This document shows positions 24,764-37,600 of a DNA stretch of 64,000 nt, one piece after another. A program made the translations under genes and the position numbers. Position 1 is the stretch's first letter. Each line of letters begins with the position of its first letter. This DNA is from Chelonoidis abingdonii (lineage: Eukaryota; Chordata; Testudines; Testudinidae). The stretch lies in the NCBI RefSeq assembly GCF_003597395.2, contig NC_133773.1:73381223-73445222 (forward strand). Reading direction: 5' to 3'. The notes under the pieces were generated by a model. The model saw only the letters and a list, made by a program, of their open reading frames with translations. It did no database searches and was not told where the DNA came from.

Positions 24764-25160
24764 TAGGCCTGGTCTACACTACGCTGTTAAACCGATTTTA
24801 ACAGCGTTAAATCGATTTAACGCTGCACCCGTCCACACTACACTGCTCTTTATATCGATTTAAAGGGCTCTTTAAATCGATTTCTGTACTCCTACAAAAC
24901 GAGAGGAGTAATGCTAAAATCGATATTACTATATCGGAATAGTGTTAGTGTGGACGGAAATCGACATTATTGGCCTCATTATTTTACAGTAGCTACCCAC
25001 AGTGCACTGCTCCAGAAATTGATGCTAGCCTCGGACCATGGACGCACACCACCGAATTAATGTGCCTAGTGTGGACGCGCACAATCGACTTTATATTATC
25101 TGTTTTATAAAATCGGTTTAAGCTAATTCGAATTTATCCTGTAGTGTAGACATAGCCTTA
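24764..25160. mobile_element. hAT MITE, about 400 bp, rich in ATCGATTT
   Basis: Left end TAGGCCTGGTCTACACTAC is mirrored at the right end, whose complement reads AAGGCTATGTCTACACTAC (16 of 19 match). The interior has repeated TAAATCGATTT modules, internal GTGTGGACG motifs and the phrase CCACAGTGCACTGCTCC. The copy is well preserved from end to end. It has no coding capacity. Flanks CTTGCATC and GCCTGCAC share TGCA but I do not see a convincing 8-bp duplication. Confidence 0.85.
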
Positions 25161-28110
25161 GCCTGCACAAGCATTTTACCTTTGAGAGATTAAGTGCTCT
25201 GATCCATCTTTGCTATCAGAGGTATTTTTTTTTCTACTTTACATTCCATCTTAGTGGGCAGTGTTAGGGATGTCAAACAACTGTAGCTCAGAGATGTAAA
25301 ACAGAAATGCCTGAAAGGAATGAATGTATGGGGTAAGGAGAAGCAGGGCTGAAAACGAAAGGCAGATGGAGGCAACATTCTGAGCATCAAGAAGTCAAAT
25401 GGGACAGAGAAAATGCAAATAAAAAAGAGAAGGAATATGGACCAAGAGAGAACACAGGAAAAGGAAGGTAGTTAATATACATATGGCTGTAACTATGGTT
25501 TGTTTTAGGAGACAAAGGATTGGAATTAAATTACATCAGTTATGTGATCTCCTTGTGACTGTCACAGATGAAATTTGTCATGTCCAGAGTTAAAAGGTTT
25601 GTGAGAACAGAAGCTCTTTGGCTCCTTATATAGCTGAGGTAGGAGAGTTGTGGAAATGTTCCTATCTTCTTCAGAGTAATTTGCATATACTGCTTTCTGG
25701 CTCCTCCATTAGTGAAAAGGCAAAACCAAGACTTCTCTACCTTCTGGCATGTATTATTTGCAAATTCTGCAGAGGAGTTCTGTGAAGTGCTCACATCTGC
25801 ACCATCTGGAGTTTATTCATACTCTATACTCATGATCTGCATTAAATGTGTTTTGTTACTGCAGATTGCTGTAACAGGGTGAAAATCTGGCAACCCAAGA
25901 TTATTCAATGGGGCAAGTGAGCTATCCTAAGGTAGAAGTGGGCTCAGAATAGGTGCTCAGGGCTGAGATGGACAAAAAGGATATCTATTCATTTTTGAGC
26001 CTTACTATGAAGGTGCATGGTAGCAATTCCTTAGCTACGCTTATGTTCTCAGCAGGGGTACAAAATTCTGCTTTTTCCCCTAAAAGTAGGTGGCCAATCA
26101 GGATGAAATTTCACAGGATTAGTTTTTCTGTGTAGATTTTGTTTGATTTCTCTTCATAATTTTAATGGGAATTATTTGAATTTGGGCTTTGTCTGAAATT
26201 TTTCTTTGAAATGTCATACTCTTCATATTTCTCAAGGTCACTCACGGGTTAAGAACCAACACTCCGTGCCTTAGAATTAAGACACATTCTTTTGCTAATA
26301 TTGTAAAAGATTCTGAGGGAGTAGTTAATAAGCAAATGAATTTAATATACAAGAAAAAGAGGGGGAAAGGGTTGATATTTACTAACAGGTCCTAACAGAA
26401 GGAAATTAAACCACAAACTTTTTTAGGCAGCAATTGGAGTTGCTCCATAGACAAGATGATTGATACAAACTGACAAAAGCAAGGAACTGTAAAGTTAATA
26501 CCTAATAATTTCCAGTCCTCTGACAACAAATACACATCTTATAATCACCACACCTAACATGCACCATAGATCATGCACCTCAACCTTAACTCTGCCTCCT
26601 GGGGATGCCAGCTCTTGTTTACTAGCTCTTTCTTCACACAATCCTTTACCAAAGTACTCTTTCCCAACACAACCAACTACTAAACCAACATTCAAAACTA
26701 CTGGTGGTGGGAAATAATCTGGTAAAGTGATGTATGCAGGAGGGTGGAAATGGGACAGAGATAAGATTATGGTGCACAGTGTTTGTTCTCTGGGAATATG
26801 CTTAATAGTGTTAATAGTGACCAGAGTATTTAGATTTAAATTTTCTAGAACCAGAAGTGAGTGTGGTTTTGGTATAGCATGAGCCACTTATTTTAGTTAT
26901 TTTTAAGAGACTCCTACACATCACATTTAACCTAGCCCTTATTACTTGGACACCTGGTAGAAGGGATTAAAGTAATAAAGAGCCTAATGCTGCACACCCG
27001 ATTCATCTGAGTATCCCCACTGACTTCAACTTGAATTTTGCTTTATAGGAGAGAAAGAATTGCAACTTTGAGCTCACACTATGCCCTGCTGTGAGACAAG
27101 TAGAAGGCTCCTGCTGTCTGTTAATCCACTTAGAACAAGAAGAAAGATCTATAGGGTTTTTAAAAACTGTTACCTCCTGTCCCACCTGTCTTCTAGGAAT
27201 GGTCTCTTTATAGCTAAGCTTGGAGTTGAGCATGGAGGAGAAATAAGACACCGCTAACATTGTTTAGGTATAGGACTAGATCGTGCCCATTAGTGAGTGG
27301 TGTGCCCAGACCATTCTGTATGTCTGAGTGTAAAGGGCCAGACTGGTGCTCCAGCCCCTCATCAACTCCACCTGCCCCCTTTGGAGTGATGTGACTCCCG
27401 AGGGGGAATAGAGGGAGTGGTGCTGAGTGAGCAGTCCCTGAGCTCCTCATAGTACAAGGACAATGCTATTCCCAATTCTTGTGCAGGGTGTGCAAGGGGT
27501 TAAGAAGGCTTCTTGCACCCTTTCTGCACCCTGTATGAGAAGTGGGGCCAAGGTGGCCCTCATAAGGAATACCACTGGACTAAATAAAAATGAAAAAATA
27601 TGAGACTAGGACTCTAAAAGCAAGAGCAGTAACACAGAAGAGGAGACCGGAAACAGATAAAAGAGCATGAAGTGGAGAACTTTGAATACAGCTGGGAGGA
27701 ATGTCTTCCTCAGAAGGCAGCTTTAAGATTATATTAAAGTAAGGTTAAGCATCTCAAGTTCAGGTTTCAGTTTAACAGACTTCCTTCTTTATTCATTTGG
27801 TCCATTGTATTAATTACTATCATTGTCGCCTTCCATTTTCGCTGCCTTTTTCCTGTTCCCTTTATGAAAGATAAGTAAATTGTTCTAATTTACTTTGCCT
27901 AATGATTGATGACAATGCCTGGTTTAATCACTCTTTTGATGGCTGTTTCAGTCACTTGTTGAGCCCTGCAACTGAAGTGTAGCATTTAATTCATACTATA
28001 ATTTCAAATAGGAACAGCGCCTCTCTTTCCCTGATTTAATATACATGCTTGTAATATAAGAACAAAATTGTCCCTACCTTGATATAGACATTAGATATGG
28101 AAAAGATCAA
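25161..28110. other. Non-coding stretch, no gene recognised
   Basis: AT-rich. A less AT-rich part at 27265-27560 (CTAGATCGTGCCCATTAGTGAG...) looks like an old interspersed repeat that I cannot name. A possible palindromic-repeat fragment lies at 26975-27035. A 130-codon minus-strand frame at 26495-26887 shows no motif. Confidence 0.5.
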
Positions 28111-28114
28111 TTAC

Positions 28115-28330
28115 GTCGTCTGCTTTATCCCACTGCAACAGCAGGATTTTTCCTTACAAAAAATTTAATGCTTTTTTTAGATGAGTTTTAAACATAATCA
28201 TGGGGCTTTCACCACTTTGCTTGGGAGCTTATTCCACAGATCAACAGAAAAGATCTAACTATCAGAAAGCTTTTCCTGACTTTCAGCCTATAATATTCCT
28301 TTCTTAGGAGTCAGTTGTGCCTCTTAGGAA
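28115..28330 (-). repeat. Old CR1 fragment, antisense
   Basis: The complement contains the CR1 region just before the 3' end, with parts matching (A)GGAAAAGCTTTCTGA, a GTGGAATAAGCTCCCAAG-like block and AAGTGGTGAAAGCC. It corresponds to the domain at 7150-7260 of the sense CR1 copy but is a different, older subfamily. Confidence 0.6.
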
Positions 28331-29107
28331 CTGGGCCTTATTGTGACTTCTGTCTGGCTGTGTTTATGACCCAGCAGACACTAAAATTAACATTTTGTTC
28401 CTTAATTTTCAAAATGCACATATGAAGCTTCAGGATCCCTCATGAGTGGCAAAGATAAGATGCTCTCGGAGGCTCAACCGCCCCAAAATAAAAAAAAAAA
28501 AAAAGACTGGCTAGGATCACTTCTCTCTGGAAGTGCACTGGCCCGCTGCCTGTCTGTCTCCCTGTGTAGATGTCTCAGAATCTCCCTCAAAGTGGGGGGA
28601 GAAGGGCATTGGTACCTGGGCTCTGGTCCCACCCATGTTCTGCCCCTGGTCTGTCACAGGGCCCTGCTACCACTGCACCTTTTCCCCTGAGGCCCTGCCC
28701 TCAGTCCACAGCTTCCTGCCTCCTCTCCACCTCCTCCTGAAGCCCCATGTTTGGGGGGGCTGGGTGTGTTTGGAATGCATCAGCCACCACTCCCAGGCAG
28801 TGCTAACACAACAACCCAGTGGATTGTTCCCACCATGCAATGCCGGAGCGAAGGGGAGAGATCGCCTAGTGAGAGGGTGTGCAGAATAGCAGCCTTTGTT
28901 CTGTACTCCAGGGCAGCACCCACTCAGCCCAGCATAGCTCTCACAGAGGTGCCTTCCAGGCTGTGGCAGGGAGGGGTGAATGACTGAATTCCCATAAGCA
29001 GAGGTCAGGCTGCACTTCCCTAGACTGGATTCTTCAGGGAAATAAATGGGGGGGTGGGCAGAAGGGAGGATCAAAGACTATGGGGTTATGTGACTGTCTA
29101 ACACTCA

Positions 29108-29213
29108 CCCCCCCCACCCAACACCCCCACATTATACTTCCTGCACAATCCCCCCCCTACACACACACTATACCCCTTGCACAACCCACCTACACACACA
29201 CTATACCCTCCTA
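29108..29213 (+). repeat. C-rich tandem repeat, about 36-bp unit
   Basis: Two clear units begin TGCACAA at 29142 and 29178 and contain CCTACACACACACTATACC. A degraded third unit precedes them. Confidence 0.7.
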
Positions 29214-29246
29214 CTTTTTTCCTGCCTTAAGGGAAAGTGATGGTGT

Positions 29247-29276
29247 GGGGAGGGGGAGGGGGAGGGGGAGGGGAGG
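29247..29276 (+). other. G-quadruplex motif
   Basis: Five consecutive runs of four or five G, each separated by a single A, make a strong candidate for a parallel G-quadruplex. The motif lies within the GC-rich block, about 35 bp after the C-rich tandem repeat. Confidence 0.8.
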
Positions 29277-29515
29277 AGCAAGTAGCAGGCAAGGCCTTTG
29301 GTGAAGAAGCAGCACGGGAAGAGGCGGAGCAAGGGCAGGACCTCAGGGGTAGAGATGGAGCAGGGGTGGGGCTTCGGGGAGGATTGGGGAGGTAGGCCCA
29401 CAGTCCTGGAGTTGCTGCCCCCCACCCAATTCTAGGGAGCTTCTGGTGCTTCTGGGGATAGCCTCCCCAAATGAAAGACATACATACACACACACCGCCT
29501 ATGGGATCCCTTATT

Positions 29516-30615
29516 GTCAATCTAGTTTCATTTTAAATCAAACTATTTTATTTACTTCAGATAGTGACAGTTTGTCATTTGATCAGCTGGGTTGATTTTG
29601 CCACTTTGTGTTCTGTGTTACTCACTGATTTCATGTCAGATCATTCCAAGATTTGGATTCAGATTAAATTTGCTGAGCTCCAGCAAAGTAAGTCATCTGA
29701 CAGGGAATTGTCTCATAAAATTTGCGGCAAACAGACAGAGCTTTTTTTCCCTATACCATTTCTTATTTGTTAAATCTGAACTACTCCAGCTTTTCTTCTT
29801 TCCATTTCCAAGTCAGAATAACTTTCTTCATCATCACGTCTACCATATGAAATAAACAACTTAAAGAAAATCTGTGGATTGATTTTTTTTTTTTTTTTTT
29901 TATGTTGCATTTTGGAAATGTACTGAGAAGACATGCAGAGCTTCAGCAGATCAGTATCATATATGTGAAAATCACTTCTGAAGGTGAACTTCAGCTTTTT
30001 TCTCCAGTAGTGCCCTTGCGTACAAGGGAATTGGCCTTCAGTCTGCAAGGCTCTTTAGCTGGCATTTTTTGGGGGGGGCACTAAAGTCACTGGGAGGAAA
30101 AAGATGAAACCAAATGTCATGAGAATCAAAGGGAAAATTATCCAGTTTATGAGCCAGTTTCTGGAATAATTATCATCCCTTAAATACTGCTGCTCATCTC
30201 TCTCCCTTATAATTGCCACTGTACTGTCCTCAAGGAGGAAAATAATTAAATCACAAATCATCCCCTTACATATTTAAACTGATGTAATAAACTTCATGCA
30301 CCCCCGTTTTTGAGGATCTGTTCCACTTGTAGGACATAATGCAACCTCAGTGCATAGGGAAGGAGCAGTGACAAGAGGAACACATTATCTTCACCCTAAA
30401 AGTATTTGTCAGCAAAATTAATGACGACAAATACTAACTTTGACAGACACCTCTTCCAAACTGTGGAATTTCCTGCTGGGGAAAAAGAGGCATTTGGGGG
30501 GAGACTGAGGGGATGCTCTGGCCATAACATCGGGGGTGGGGGGGAGGGAACCTTGTAGAGCTTTTACTCCGCCATGTGTGTTCCTGTGAAGGGAAATGTA
30601 TGTTCCAGGAGCAAG
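29516..30615. other. Non-coding stretch, no gene recognised
   Basis: Contains a T19 tract at 29883-29901. Chance frames overlap on both strands. No recognised repeat or gene. Confidence 0.5.
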
Positions 30616-30619
30616 GGGG

Positions 30620-30774
30620 TGAAATTAAGGAGGGAAAAATGTAAGTTTAAAATAAGGAAAACCCTCTTGCAGTGAGATGAATAAGGTTATGGACTAAAAT
30701 CTCAAAGAAAGTGATAGAAGCCTCATCACCGACAATGCTTAGAACCATATTAGACCAAAAAAAAAAAAAAAAAA
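30620..30774 (+). repeat. Old CR1 fragment ending in an A-tract
   Basis: AGGAAAACCCTCTTGCAGTGAG, then a GGTTATGGACTAAAATCTC-like part and GTGATAGAAGCCTCATCACC follow the pre-3'-end region of CR1 in sense orientation. The fragment runs directly into an A18 tract at 30757-30774. Confidence 0.55.
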
Positions 30775-31279
30775 GGGTAGAAAAAAAAGCTGATGAGCTG
30801 ACAGGGAGATAGAGTGGATAGGACACTTTTTTTTTATCAACTGGAATCTAGCCAGACCACAAACAAACAAGGCAGCCCAACAGATGAAATTGAAAAATAA
30901 TGAGCAAATACAGTATGTGTATTATGTCCACAGCACAGTCACTGCTCATTAGAAAGCAGCTTAATCAATACCATAAAATCCCTTCCAACTTACTTGGCAT
31001 ATCCTCCTCTTTTGAGACAATGCTTATGTATGTTGCCATCACACTACAGTAATATAGCTTAAACTTTTGGGCCAAATACTGTAATGACTTATGCCCAACC
31101 CAACCTCAGTACATTAACCGCTCATGGGGGTGAGTGCAGTATTTGGCTAAGTGGCTGCATTTTGAATGACACTGCAACCAAGGATTCCTCTGGAAATGAG
31201 TTTTTTAAAAAAATAATTAGTGAAGGAAGAGCCTTATTTGCAGGTAATTCCACTCTATCTTGGTCTCTTTCTGACTCAG

Positions 31280-31370
31280 CGCTATTAGTAATAATAATAC
31301 CTAGCTCCTCTGTAGCGCTTTGCAGCCATAAAACTGAAAGCTCTTTACAAAGGCAGTCAGATCAAAAAGT
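31280..31370. repeat. MIR-like/CORE-SINE-type fragment
   Basis: AATAATAATACCTAGCTCCTC followed by GTAGCGCTTTGCAGCC and CTCTTTACAAAGG resembles the repeat seen at 11370-11465. It is short and degraded. Confidence 0.4.
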
Positions 31371-31959
31371 AATGTTGTAGCCTTGGATATGGACATAGGA
31401 ACAAGGAAGTAGAAACTATATTTATATGCCCAGACACATCATTTGGTGGTAGTTAATATATTACTAAGAATGAAGAGCATTTGATTAAGTATAAGAATGG
31501 TAGTATGAGAGCCAGATGGGTTACTTCCTGGTATTCTTCAGCTCAGTTTATCAAAAAAAAAACTGTAAGGTTATCCCAGAGTAAACCCTGCAACTCAATG
31601 CAAAATGCTGGTTCTTGACTATAAATAAGAAAATGGTCCAAAGCAGTACAGAAAATCAAATGGTAAAAGATTAACAACATTAGCAAGGAGTTTAAAACAA
31701 AAATGCTGGAGAATGGTTACAAAAAAATAATCATATTGAAAGCAAAATTTAAGAATGTACAAAGAGCCTGTTTGAGTATACAAAAGCAAGAGACTTTTTT
31801 CCCCAATGAGATTTGGTGGTAGCATGAGAAAGTTTGATAGACCATGAAGCGGAAGTGTGTTAAACTTTGGCAAGTGACACTACAACAGCAGGATTCTCAG
31901 GAATATAAAAAAGCTAAAAAGATAGTGAAGAAAGAGGTGGCACCTGCAAGGATAAAACA

Positions 31960-32960
31960 ATGGAAGGTTTATATGCCTAGCACTCTGTCTGGAGCGGCTC
32001 ACAACCATTTGTGCCTAGCTCAGGGCAGACACCCCAAACTGGTGGTATGTTCCATAATTAGATTTTAACAAACCAGTAACAAATCTGAACACCTGCATCA
32101 CTGTTAGCAGTCTTACCATGGAGTCACAGATAGTCCCCTTAGACTCTCCCATCTATCTTGCCACCCAGACAAATTGGAATTAGTGATAAATGGTCAGTTA
32201 CACCAAAAATCACACACTATTCATGTTGCACCCTGGCCCAAGAGACTCATCACTTACCTAAGATCAATTGTTACCCTAGATCTTACACCAAAGATGATGC
32301 CTATAGCCAATCCTAGTAATAAACTATCTAAAGGTTTATTAACTAGAAAAGAGAAATAAGAGAGTTATTTACAAGTTAAAGCAAGAAAACAGATACACAC
32401 AAATGAGTTACCATCGAAAGCCTGAGTGAGAGTTGTACATATCTGTCAACTCAGTGTCTTTAAGGGTGGATCCAGGAGATAAGCCCCGGGGATCTCTGAC
32501 TTCAGTTTGACTCTCACAAGGCCAGAGAAAGCAAACAGTAAAAAGATGAAAATTCTTTGCATCCTTTTTATTTCCTTCTTTCAGTATTCAAAGCAATGGG
32601 ATAAGCCTTCTCCATGGATAGATGGGGCAGTAAACAAACTTTTGTCTTATAATGGCCTATTTAAATTTTGATAGTCCTCCTGGATGGGCAGGAGAGGGTA
32701 ACAGTTCCTGTGCCTGGGTTCACAAGTTCAAATAAATTGTTCAAAGTTATAAAACAAAACACATTTTTCTCATAGTATGAAATATAGCCATTACAAGTGA
32801 GATCAATGCATGCAGCAATGTATGAGCATTTAATGGAGTCTAAACACTAAATATATTCTTAAAACTTAAAACTATTACCTAATTTGAGCAAACTAACACA
32901 CAGGTGAATTGGTCTGGCTAATGCCTGCAGTCTTGCTAAGAGCTGGCACTTGGTCTGCCA
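31960..32960 (-). repeat. Unidentified LTR-like repeat, probably antisense
   Basis: About 1 kb that reads like a dispersed repeat: AATAAACTATCTAAAGGTTT and TTTATTAACTAGAAAAGAG at 32318-32352. On the minus strand these give AATAAA polyadenylation-like signals. The segment TTTATTAACTA.AAAAGA also appears at 53880-53905 in the other LTR-like repeat. I could not define ends or a target duplication, so family and limits are open. No coding frame. Confidence 0.35.
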
Positions 32961-33189
32961 GTGTCACATGCTGCCTGTCTTGAAATGAAGGGTGAGACTG
33001 GTAAAGAACTGAAATAAGACAATTAAAGACATTGATCCCGCCAAAGTCATTAACATATTTCTACTTCCATCTTTAATCCATGAGAATCAGCTACAGGAAT
33101 AAGGGAAAAATTATTTTGAAAGGTTTCTGAATGAACAGAGTCCAAGAGAACCATGCCATATGATTAAACCAAAGGAGAGTCTGGTGGCA

Positions 33190-34640
33190 CCAATCCTATA
33201 AGAAATTGCAGAAGTGTTAAGGAACATGGAAAAATAAAGCTCTGGGCCCTGATGGCATACCAGCAGAAGTATGGAAGTGCCTGGGGCAAGTAGGCATGCA
33301 CATAGTGACAGAACTGTTTAATTTTGTCATGAAGATTGAAAGGATTCCTCATGCCTGGAGACAGAGCAAATTTGTACTAATATTTAAGGGAAAGGAGAAA
33401 TATAAGGATATGATAACTACCGTAGCATTAAATCCATGAGCCACACACTGAAAATCTGGGACAAGTTATTGATAAGAAACTACAAAGAGAAGTAAAGATT
33501 GTTGGCAATCATTTTGGGTTCATGACAGGCAAGCCAGCAGTGGATGCTATCTTTGCATTAAGATTGCTTGTGAAAAAATACAGCAAAAAGAGGAAAACCC
33601 TGTATATAGTATTCATCAATCTTGAGAAGGCTTATAACAGCATTTCAAGAGAACTTATCTGGTGGGATATGAAAATGAAACAGATACCTGAAGACTATAT
33701 CAGGCTCATCCAAGTCATGTACAAGGGTGCTATTACTGCTGTCAGCAGGCCATGTGGAGAAACTGAAAAGTTTCTATAAGAGTTAGAGTACATCAAGACT
33801 CGACACTAAGTCCCCCTTTGTTCACATTGGTACTTGATGCACTTACACAAAACATCCAGAGAGTATCACTCCAATGCATGCTTTTGCAGATGATGTAGCG
33901 CTCATGGTGGAGAGCAAAGAGGAATTGGAAGAAGATTTAGGGAGATGGATGTAGATACTTGAAAGAAATAGCATGCAGATCAGCAGGGGAGGAAAAGAGA
34001 ATGTGGTCTGTAGATGCAATGATAGTCTTCTCATCTTTCTTCAGGATAAGTCTGGGGGCAGCCATTACCAAAGATACAGAAATTCAAGTGCCCAGGCTTG
34101 ATAGTGCAGGATAACAACAAACTTATAGGCAGTTCAGGAAAAGCATAGACTAAATGGAGAGAAGTAAGCAAAGTGATAAATTGAAAAGTAATATCTAGAA
34201 GACATTAATTAGCCCTGTACTTTTGTATGGCTCCAAATGCTGGGCACTGAGGAAGAGATGGGATCAGATCCAGAATAAAGTGGAAATTAATGTTAAAATA
34301 CCTGAGTACTTGGAGTTACAACTATGAATCACATTTGGAACAAACCAATTTGGGGAAGTGTGAAGATGGTGCTAATTATAGAAAATCTGAGGGAATCCAG
34401 CCTTGGATGGTTTGGACATTTGGAATGAGTGTTGGAAGAATATATAGGAAACAGGTGCCAAACTTAGAAATGGAAGGTAAGAAAGCTGTTGGAAAACCCA
34501 TAATCTGATGGATGGATGTCATGCAAAAGGATTTGACTAGGCACAGATTTTCTGAGGAACTGCTTCAAATCAGACTAGAATGGAGAAGAAGGACTCAAAG
34601 AGCCAACCCTATATAGATGGGACCAAGACTAGAAGAAGAT
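33190..34640 (+). mobile_element. RTE-like LINE, degraded
   Basis: A non-LTR retrotransposon remnant of about 1.45 kb. Recognisable in order: a GPDGIPAEVWK-like block (about 33247-33280), the RT core with FGFMTGKPAVDAIFALR (about 33508-33560), motif A (about 33613-33640), the FADD box (33882-33893), and C-terminal parts resembling LYGSKCWAL (about 34222-34250) and WFGH (about 34410). Many stops and frame changes. The pattern fits the RTE clade best. There is no CR1-type tail. Confidence 0.75.
33505..33910 (+). pseudogene. RTE-type reverse transcriptase fragment
   Basis: An uninterrupted 85-codon piece (33522-33779) reads DAIFALRLLVKKYSKKRKT, then the motif A block VFINLEKAYNS, then IRLIQVMYKGAITAVSRP, the fingers-palm region of an RT. 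In related elements the first metal-binding residue of motif A is aspartate; here it is asparagine. After 33779 a frame change is needed to reach the FADDVALM box at 33882-33905, where both aspartates remain. The protein would have copied its own RNA at a nicked target; this copy cannot. The lost aspartate, stops and frameshifts indicate long neutral decay. Confidence 0.75.
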
Positions 34641-34649
34641 CAAATAATT

Positions 34650-37600
34650 TTATACCATTTTTAAGTTTTACATTCCATTGTTTGCCTTGTGCTCTTAAAA
34701 TGTCTCATCTATTGATTGTCGGTTTTTTTGCTTGGCAAATATTCTTTTTCTTTTGAATGGAGCTGCTATTAACATTGTTTCATTCTGTTTTAGAAGACAA
34801 AAAGTAAATTAAACGGGAACTTCTCAAGCAAAAACATCTTGTGGCACTTGCATCACAGAAGATGCCATCACAGCCTTTAGGAAAGTGCTGTGTGAGTAGA
34901 GAAAACACAAGCACTTTGCCACATCTTGTTGTGTATTATTGTTCACTGGTGTAAATCCACAATTACTCCAATGGCTTAAGTGGGGTTACTCCAGATCTAC
35001 ACTTGAGATCACAATCTGGTCCAAGGAGTCTTTTTTTTTTTTTTTTTTTTAAAGAAAAAATATCTCTGTGATGGAGTGGCGTTTTTATCAATGCTATTAA
35101 TTTGGAAAATCTTTCCCTGAATCCACCTGCCTGCCTGTGTATCTCCGGATGTATTTATACCATCGCCATGGTACCTGATTACCTAAGTGCTCATGAAAGA
35201 GAAATGGGCTTTAGCCAGACATAGTGAAGACAATCAATCAGTGCAATTCAGTCTTGCCCTGCCAAAAATATCCCTGTTGCTCAAGTCATGAAAATTCTTA
35301 ACTACAAGAAAAGTTGTTATCCTTCATTATGGAAGAATATGATATGCAATGTCATGGAGATTAGATATGGAGAAGCAGGGATGTCAGCTTGCCCATAATT
35401 GTGGATGTGGTCTGCCTGTTCTCCTTATCCTCTGGAGTATCAGTTTCAGCACTTCCCATATTGGTCTGGAGATGAGCATGACCAGCCATGGGAGATCCAT
35501 CTTTTTCATGGCGTTAGTTAATTTGTGTGCACTTTTATAGCCTGTGTTCATCTTCAGGGTTAAAAGAAATGTACTTTAGTTCAGAAACAGGGATTGTAAA
35601 AGGACATTTTTCAATCCTTTTAGAAAGTATTTTGGAAGAAGTTTTAGTTGTAAATTGTTTTCATGAAGCATTTACCAGATGGTAAGTTAATTGTGCATTA
35701 TGTGGAGTGAACTGTGTCCTATAATACAGATACACAGCTTGTTCAATAAAGTGTTAATTCTTTGCTGAACATCCACCAGTTAAAAATCTCTTACTGTAGT
35801 TTTAGGAGATGAACATAGTCTCAGTCATCTTTTATTTCCTTTTCACCTCCTTCAGAGACAAGGATTCCCTCACTTCTGATACCATGTAATGGGAGGACAG
35901 GAACACAAAGAACCATGTTGTAAGCAGCAACTGGAGAACTCCCTGACCGGGCAAAGATCCCTCATTTTGTTAAGTTCCCAACTGCAGCACATTTTGATCT
36001 TCTTTGTTAAGTGTGGAGGACCAGGAACTCTATAATCACTCGACCCATATGGGTGTATGGAGAACTGTAAAGGGAAGCTACTGATTTGTTTTTTTGTTTT
36101 TTAATCTGAGGTCTTATTTTTATTCTGATAATCAGAAAGCCAGTTCTTGCTCTCTCTTACATGTGTGTGACTCTCAGAGACCCAAATAAGTATGCCCATG
36201 GAAATTAAGTCAAAACTTGATCCCTAATTTATAGCTCTAGATTGTACCTTTTAAAGAAAACTGGGGAAAGGTAGAGAATTAGTAGTAACTTTCCACAGTT
36301 GTGTTCCACATTGCAGTTGCCTGTTTCATGCTATAACAAATTTAAGAAAATATATTTTCCAAAGGGAACATAACTGAACAAACTACTTTTTGGTCTAGGA
36401 AACACACATGCAGTCTTTGACATAGTCAAATAATCAGTGTTCTGTTTTTCACGTGTCTTTGCAAAGCACTGAGTACATTTTTAAAAAAATAGCATAAACT
36501 TTAAAATCATATATGAAACTCCAACACTAATTTATATTTCTTCCCCTCATAGTCTATAATCAGTCATAACAGCCCATACTGTCCCATTCTCTTCCAACAT
36601 GTTTCATTTTATTGTGATCTTGCCATAGCTGGCCTGGTGAGGTGGTCCATAAGGTTGTCATGCCCCAAAGAAGCTCTAATTACTGAGATGGCAGCCTCGT
36701 TCTTCACTAGCTTTAGCTTCCATAGTTCAAAGTTCAAGGTTGGGAGAGTGCATAGCAATCTATTGATGAAAGAAGAAAGGCATAGATGAACGCAATGAGG
36801 TTCTGTATCCAAAAGAAATAGTGGTTTCTGTCTCACTAGGTGAAGATGGAACACAAAGCACTCGTGGCTACCATTACCTGAGCATCTAAGGAACCAAAAC
36901 AATCCATGTGGATTTGGTTGATTGTTGCTTACAGTTGCATTCTATAAGCTTACATGCTGCTTACAGAGATTAAAATGTACATAGCCATGCTCAAAACAGT
37001 CTTCAGGCTAAAGGGCCTTATCTTCTCCCTTTGTAGTCAATGGAAAAAGTTCCTCCCATTTGCTTCACTGGGAAGACAATTGGGCCCTAAATTAAACACT
37101 GAATATGAATACAGATAAAGAAAGGGATAGAAATTGAGAGAACAGAGGGACAATGCATAAAATCTCATACGAAAGTGTAACTGTTTTTTGTGTTTTTTCT
37201 TATCAGCTTTTTTTTCTTCAATCTACTTTCAAGTATATTTTTAATAATCTAGGAAGAGCAATGAAGAATAGTGCTTCCATAATCCACAACAGATCCTGGC
37301 CTTTTATTAATTAGACTTCAGTTATGAGGATCAGTTTTGGTAACAATTCCCTTTTTGCATCCTCCAATATCTCAGTAGTTTTAAGATGTGGATCTATTAA
37401 ACCAGTAAGTGTACCAAACTGAGCTAATGCATAGAAGGAAAAAGAAATTTCTCTTGCAAGGGCAAAGAGAATTCAGTGAGGCATTTTATTATCATGGCAG
37501 GTGAGTCAAGTTATAATTGGCTCAATTAGCACACTCCCAAGGTGATAAATCCTTTACTTGCACTCAAAATAAATGAAAATCTTTTTCCACATATGGAAAT

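Larger units (their letters stand above)
28470..29515. repeat. GC-rich block, probably an unidentified repeat
   Basis: A sharp composition change marks this block: A-run at 28491-28504, then GC-rich sequence with GGGGCTTCGGGGAGG-type and AGGCGGAGCAAGGGCAGG-type motifs, ending near ACACACACACCGCC. These resemble GC-rich repeats common in turtle genomes. Several open frames of 75-135 codons on both strands result from the high GC and show no domain. Boundaries are approximate. Confidence 0.4.

Noticed and set aside
28667..29074. 135-codon frame in the GC-rich block
   Set aside because: Overlapping frames are open on both strands because stops are rare in GC-rich DNA. No motif.
29103..29215. 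CRISPR-like repeat array
   Set aside because: Units are directly adjacent with no spacers, and the DNA is vertebrate. It is an ordinary tandem repeat.
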